Shown: piece after piece, positions 13,385 to 15,834 of the stretch
How positions within the stretch are numbered: the stretch's first letter is position 1
How the letters are laid out: each line of letters opens with the position of its first letter
Origin: Deltaproteobacteria bacterium
GTDB taxonomy: Bacteria > Desulfobacterota > Desulfobacteria > Desulfobacterales > BuS5
Length of the DNA: 15,834 nucleotides
Direction: 5' to 3'
Assembly (NCBI GenBank): GCA_021157555.1
Contig: JAGGWL010000207.1
Coordinates: 1-15,834 of the forward strand
The notes under the pieces: generated by a model
What the model saw: only the letters and a program-made list of their open reading frames with translations
Database searches by the model: none
What the model was told of the DNA's origin: nothing
Position numbers and translations under genes: made by a program

Positions 13385-15834
13385 AAATGCTTCCTCCAAT
13401 TATCTATGTCCTTCTTTTTATCTTCCCATAAATCTTTATCTTCAGGTTTTATTAAAGCTAATGAATCAAAAAGGATTTGGACTAAACCTTCTTTGTTTTC
13501 TGAATCAAGTGATTTGTGGATATTATTTTTAAACAATTCATTCAGTACAGATTCAGTCCAAATGTCAATATCATCATTTTTTTCGGTTTTATCCAGTAAA
13601 CTATCAAGATCAATTAACTGTCTAAAATTTTCAATAAGGGAGCGGTTGCTTTTGCCATTACTTTTGATTGACTGTATTATTCCTGGATAATAGTTTGAGA
13701 TTTTAATCAAATCAATATTTTTACCTTTTGCGACTTCATCAATATTTTTATCAGAAAAATAAATATCAATCAAAATGTTGAGTAATTCCGTATGATAGTG
13801 TTCTCTCTTATCAAATTCTATGATCGTGCCTTTGTTATGTTTAAAAGGCTTTGCTAAATCAGAATCAAATTGTTCAAATTGACATAACACAGCTTCCTGC
13901 CAATCATTTTGATAAACAGCCGCGCATCCTGTTTTAAGTTTTGCAAGCTCTTCAATCTGTTCATTATTAAGACTTGCAGCTTTACCGGTCAACTGCCTGT
14001 CATCATAATCAGGCAAACGGAGTATAATCTTTGTGTTTGTATTTCTGATTACCGATTGATCCAGAAGACCCGGGGCCTGATCTGCAATGATAAAACCCTC
14101 TCCATAGGTACGCATTTCAGCAATTGAGTTTGATATCATTTCAACAGATTTTCCCTGTAGATTGTTGCCCTCCTGATTCTGCTCAAAGGATGTTCTTCTG
14201 AGAAGATTATGGGCTTCCTCCAAAACAGTGATATGTTGCAATTCAGAGTTAATTCCTTTTTTGGAAGATATTCTGTATTCATTAAGTTTTTGAAATAAAA
14301 TTCCCATAAGCAGCGCTTTTGTTTCGCTGGAACCTATTCTTGAAAGATCAACAATACATGGTAAATCAAAAAGTTCGTTATTTTCTATCTCCTCTTTCTG
14401 GAAAATACTTTTAAAATAACCGTTTGTAAGAGAGCGAACTCTTGTTAACAGCGCTCCGGCATAATTACCTTTTACTTCGTCAGAATAACTGGATTTTTCA
14501 ATAATACCCGGAAGATGTTCCATGAGATCATGAAAATCAGGAAATACATGTCCATATATATTCTTTGAGGTTAAAAGATTCCATCCCATTTTTTCATACG
14601 CAATTTCAATACCTTCTTTAAGTATGGCGGGCATGGCTGCGTACATGGGCCATACAGCATTTAAAATTTCAATAAATCGGTCAATATGTTCTGTTATGTG
14701 GATGTTTTCAGGAAATGAAAAAGGATTAATCCTTAAAACGGGTGCTAAATATGGATTCGTACCATAAACGCTTACCCCTTGTATGCCACCAAAAATCTCT
14801 TTATATTCCCCTTTTGCAGGCTCAATAATCAAAAATGGTATTTTGTGATTTTGCCATAAATTATTCAGCATATAATATATGCTATTGGATTTACCAGCGC
14901 CAGTACTACCGGTGATAAAAGTGTGGGCTGTCAATGAATTAATATCAATTTTAACAATGTGGTTTTTTGATTCTCTGCCGAGATAGGAAATTGCGCCGAT
15001 GCTCATCTCTTTTGAGCTATTAGCTGATTTATAGCTTGAAACAGATCTACCAAACTCAACAGATTCAAAAACCGGTATACCTGGAAGTGATTTTTGGGGA
15101 AGATTCATTGCAACCGCTACTTCTTCAGTGCTAATCAATGATGTTGGAAGGGTTGTACTAAAAGAGTATCCTTCCGGCATTTTTAATATTGGATGACGAA
15201 GTCTGACGATATGGTCTATTATTTTATTATAGCGTTGTTCATTTTTATTTTTATCCCAGAGAGTAACCGCACTCTGTTCAAGGCCTGTGGCTTTTCCTTT
15301 TAAAATTCCGGAATAAATATCCGCACCCATTTTTACGGTCAGTCTGTTATCACTGATAAAATATGTTCCCCATTTCCACATCCCATAATTTTTGCAGTTA
15401 CGTATTCGCTTAAGTTGTTCATCAATGATTTCAAGAAGTTCTTTTATTCTCCGATTTTTAATCGTGTACTGGTACGATTTGCCTTCTCCTTTTGTATTTG
15501 TATCTGTGTTTGTTTCTGTGCTGCTGTTTGCCGTAGAGTTTGAATTCGTTTCTGTTGCACCGGTGGTATTACTATGGTTTGTGGCATTACTTACCGTATC
15601 TGATTCCGACTTGGAACCTCCAAGTATACCTACGCCTAATCCAATTAAACCTCCCATTAGTGCGCCTGCAGGTGCTCCCATACCTCCGCTTGCAGAACCA
15701 GCAGCAACAGCAACGCTTGCAGCGCCGGTTGTAGCTTGAGCAATGCCTCTCTTTATATCCCAATCAGACCTCGTTTTGCCATTTGTATGAGAAACTGTGT
15801 TACTGGTTCCATCTGTTACGCTTTGGCTTTGTGC
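13378..15834 (-). CDS. HerA/FtsK-like P-loop ATPase with glycine-zipper N-terminal segment (5' end outside window)
   Basis: The frame is open to the window edge, so the visible 818 residues are a C-terminal part; an internal ATG at 15681 is not needed as a start. Numbering from 15834: residues 1-29 are polar; 30-73 are almost only Gly, Ala, Val, Leu and Ser with GxxxG spacing, a possible membrane-inserting glycine zipper; 74-117 are a Ser/Thr/Asn/Glu linker. The ATPase follows: Walker A GSTGAGKS at 309-316, the HerA-type strand FLIIEPAKGEY near 334-344, Walker B VLEEAH at 537-542, IIADQAP near 582-588, and the DUF87/TraD-like end LRLPDYDDRQLTGKAA. The last 150 residues are an acidic helical region of unknown role. 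Such hexameric motors move DNA or protein. The stop overlaps the nuclease toxin start, so the two are coupled. The DNA is more AT-rich than the atp operon. Confidence 0.85.
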   Translation of the reverse strand, partial: AQSQSVTDGTSNTVSHTNGKTRSDWDIKRGIAQATTGAASVAVAAGSASGGMGAPAGALMGGLIGLGVGILGGSKSESDTVSNATNHSNTTGATETNSNSTANSSTETNTDTNTKGEGKSYQYTIKNRRIKELLEIIDEQLKRIRNCKNYGMWKWGTYFISDNRLTVKMGADIYSGILKGKATGLEQSAVTLWDKNKNEQRYNKIIDHIVRLRHPILKMPEGYSFSTTLPTSLISTEEVAVAMNLPQKSLPGIPVFESVEFGRSVSSYKSANSSKEMSIGAISYLGRESKNHIVKIDINSLTAHTFITGSTGAGKSNSIYYMLNNLWQNHKIPFLIIEPAKGEYKEIFGGIQGVSVYGTNPYLAPVLRINPFSFPENIHITEHIDRFIEILNAVWPMYAAMPAILKEGIEIAYEKMGWNLLTSKNIYGHVFPDFHDLMEHLPGIIEKSSYSDEVKGNYAGALLTRVRSLTNGYFKSIFQKEEIENNELFDLPCIVDLSRIGSSETKALLMGILFQKLNEYRISSKKGINSELQHITVLEEAHNLLRRTSFEQNQEGNNLQGKSVEMISNSIAEMRTYGEGFIIADQAPGLLDQSVIRNTNTKIILRLPDYDDRQLTGKAASLNNEQIEELAKLKTGCAAVYQNDWQEAVLCQFEQFDSDLAKPFKHNKGTIIEFDKREHYHTELLNILIDIYFSDKNIDEVAKGKNIDLIKISNYYPGIIQSIKSNGKSNRSLIENFRQLIDLDSLLDKTEKNDDIDIWTESVLNELFKNNIHKSLDSENKEGLVQILFDSLALIKPEDKDLWEDKKKDIDNWRKHLC

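Overview
The window looks like chromosomal DNA from an anaerobic or marine Gram-negative bacterium. A sulfate-reducer-type member of the Desulfobacterota is my best guess, because sodium-type N-ATPase operons, integron-type cassettes and this kinase family occur together there. That assignment is inference only; no rRNA or other taxonomic marker is present.

Layout. (1) About 1-1840, minus strand: small accessory genes with features of integron gene cassettes but no integrase in view. They are a truncated antitoxin-like remnant, an orphan addiction-module antitoxin, a RelE-type toxin with a Phd-like antitoxin in reversed order, and a DUF2784 membrane protein. Structured attC-like palindromes separate them. 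Two cassettes show the diagnostic property that the first bases of the cassette are complementary to the R'' box at its own end. (2) 1965-10274, minus strand: one long, tightly overlapping operon encoding a cation/proton antiporter, a two-CBS-domain protein and a complete N-ATPase (Na+-type alternative F-ATPase) in the order atpD-C-Q-R-B-E-F-A-G. There is no separate delta gene, and the long b subunit ends in a delta-like domain. The c subunit carries a full set of Na+-ligand residues. (3) 10275-12376: a plus-strand two-domain kinase (aminoglycoside-phosphotransferase-like plus P-loop kinase), bracketed by a 48-bp imperfect inverted repeat. A third, diverged copy of the repeat keeps the hairpin by compensatory changes. 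(4) 12377-15834, minus strand: a more AT-rich three-gene unit. It encodes a large HerA/FtsK-like ATPase with an unusual glycine-zipper and Ser/Thr/Asn-rich N-terminal part (5' end outside the window), a small LHH-type HNH nuclease toxin, and a SUKH (SMI1/KNR4) immunity protein.

How the parts work. The antiporter, CBS protein and N-ATPase plausibly form one sodium/pH homeostasis unit: the ATPase extrudes Na+ using ATP, the antiporter exchanges Na+ for H+, and the CBS protein may sense adenine nucleotides. The ATPase-nuclease-immunity unit is the best candidate for a little-described conflict system, since its toxin has none of the usual secretion domains but is coupled translationally to a motor ATPase with a possible membrane-inserting segment. 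The cassette region is a stockpile of stabilising and accessory genes at the downstream edge of the atp operon.
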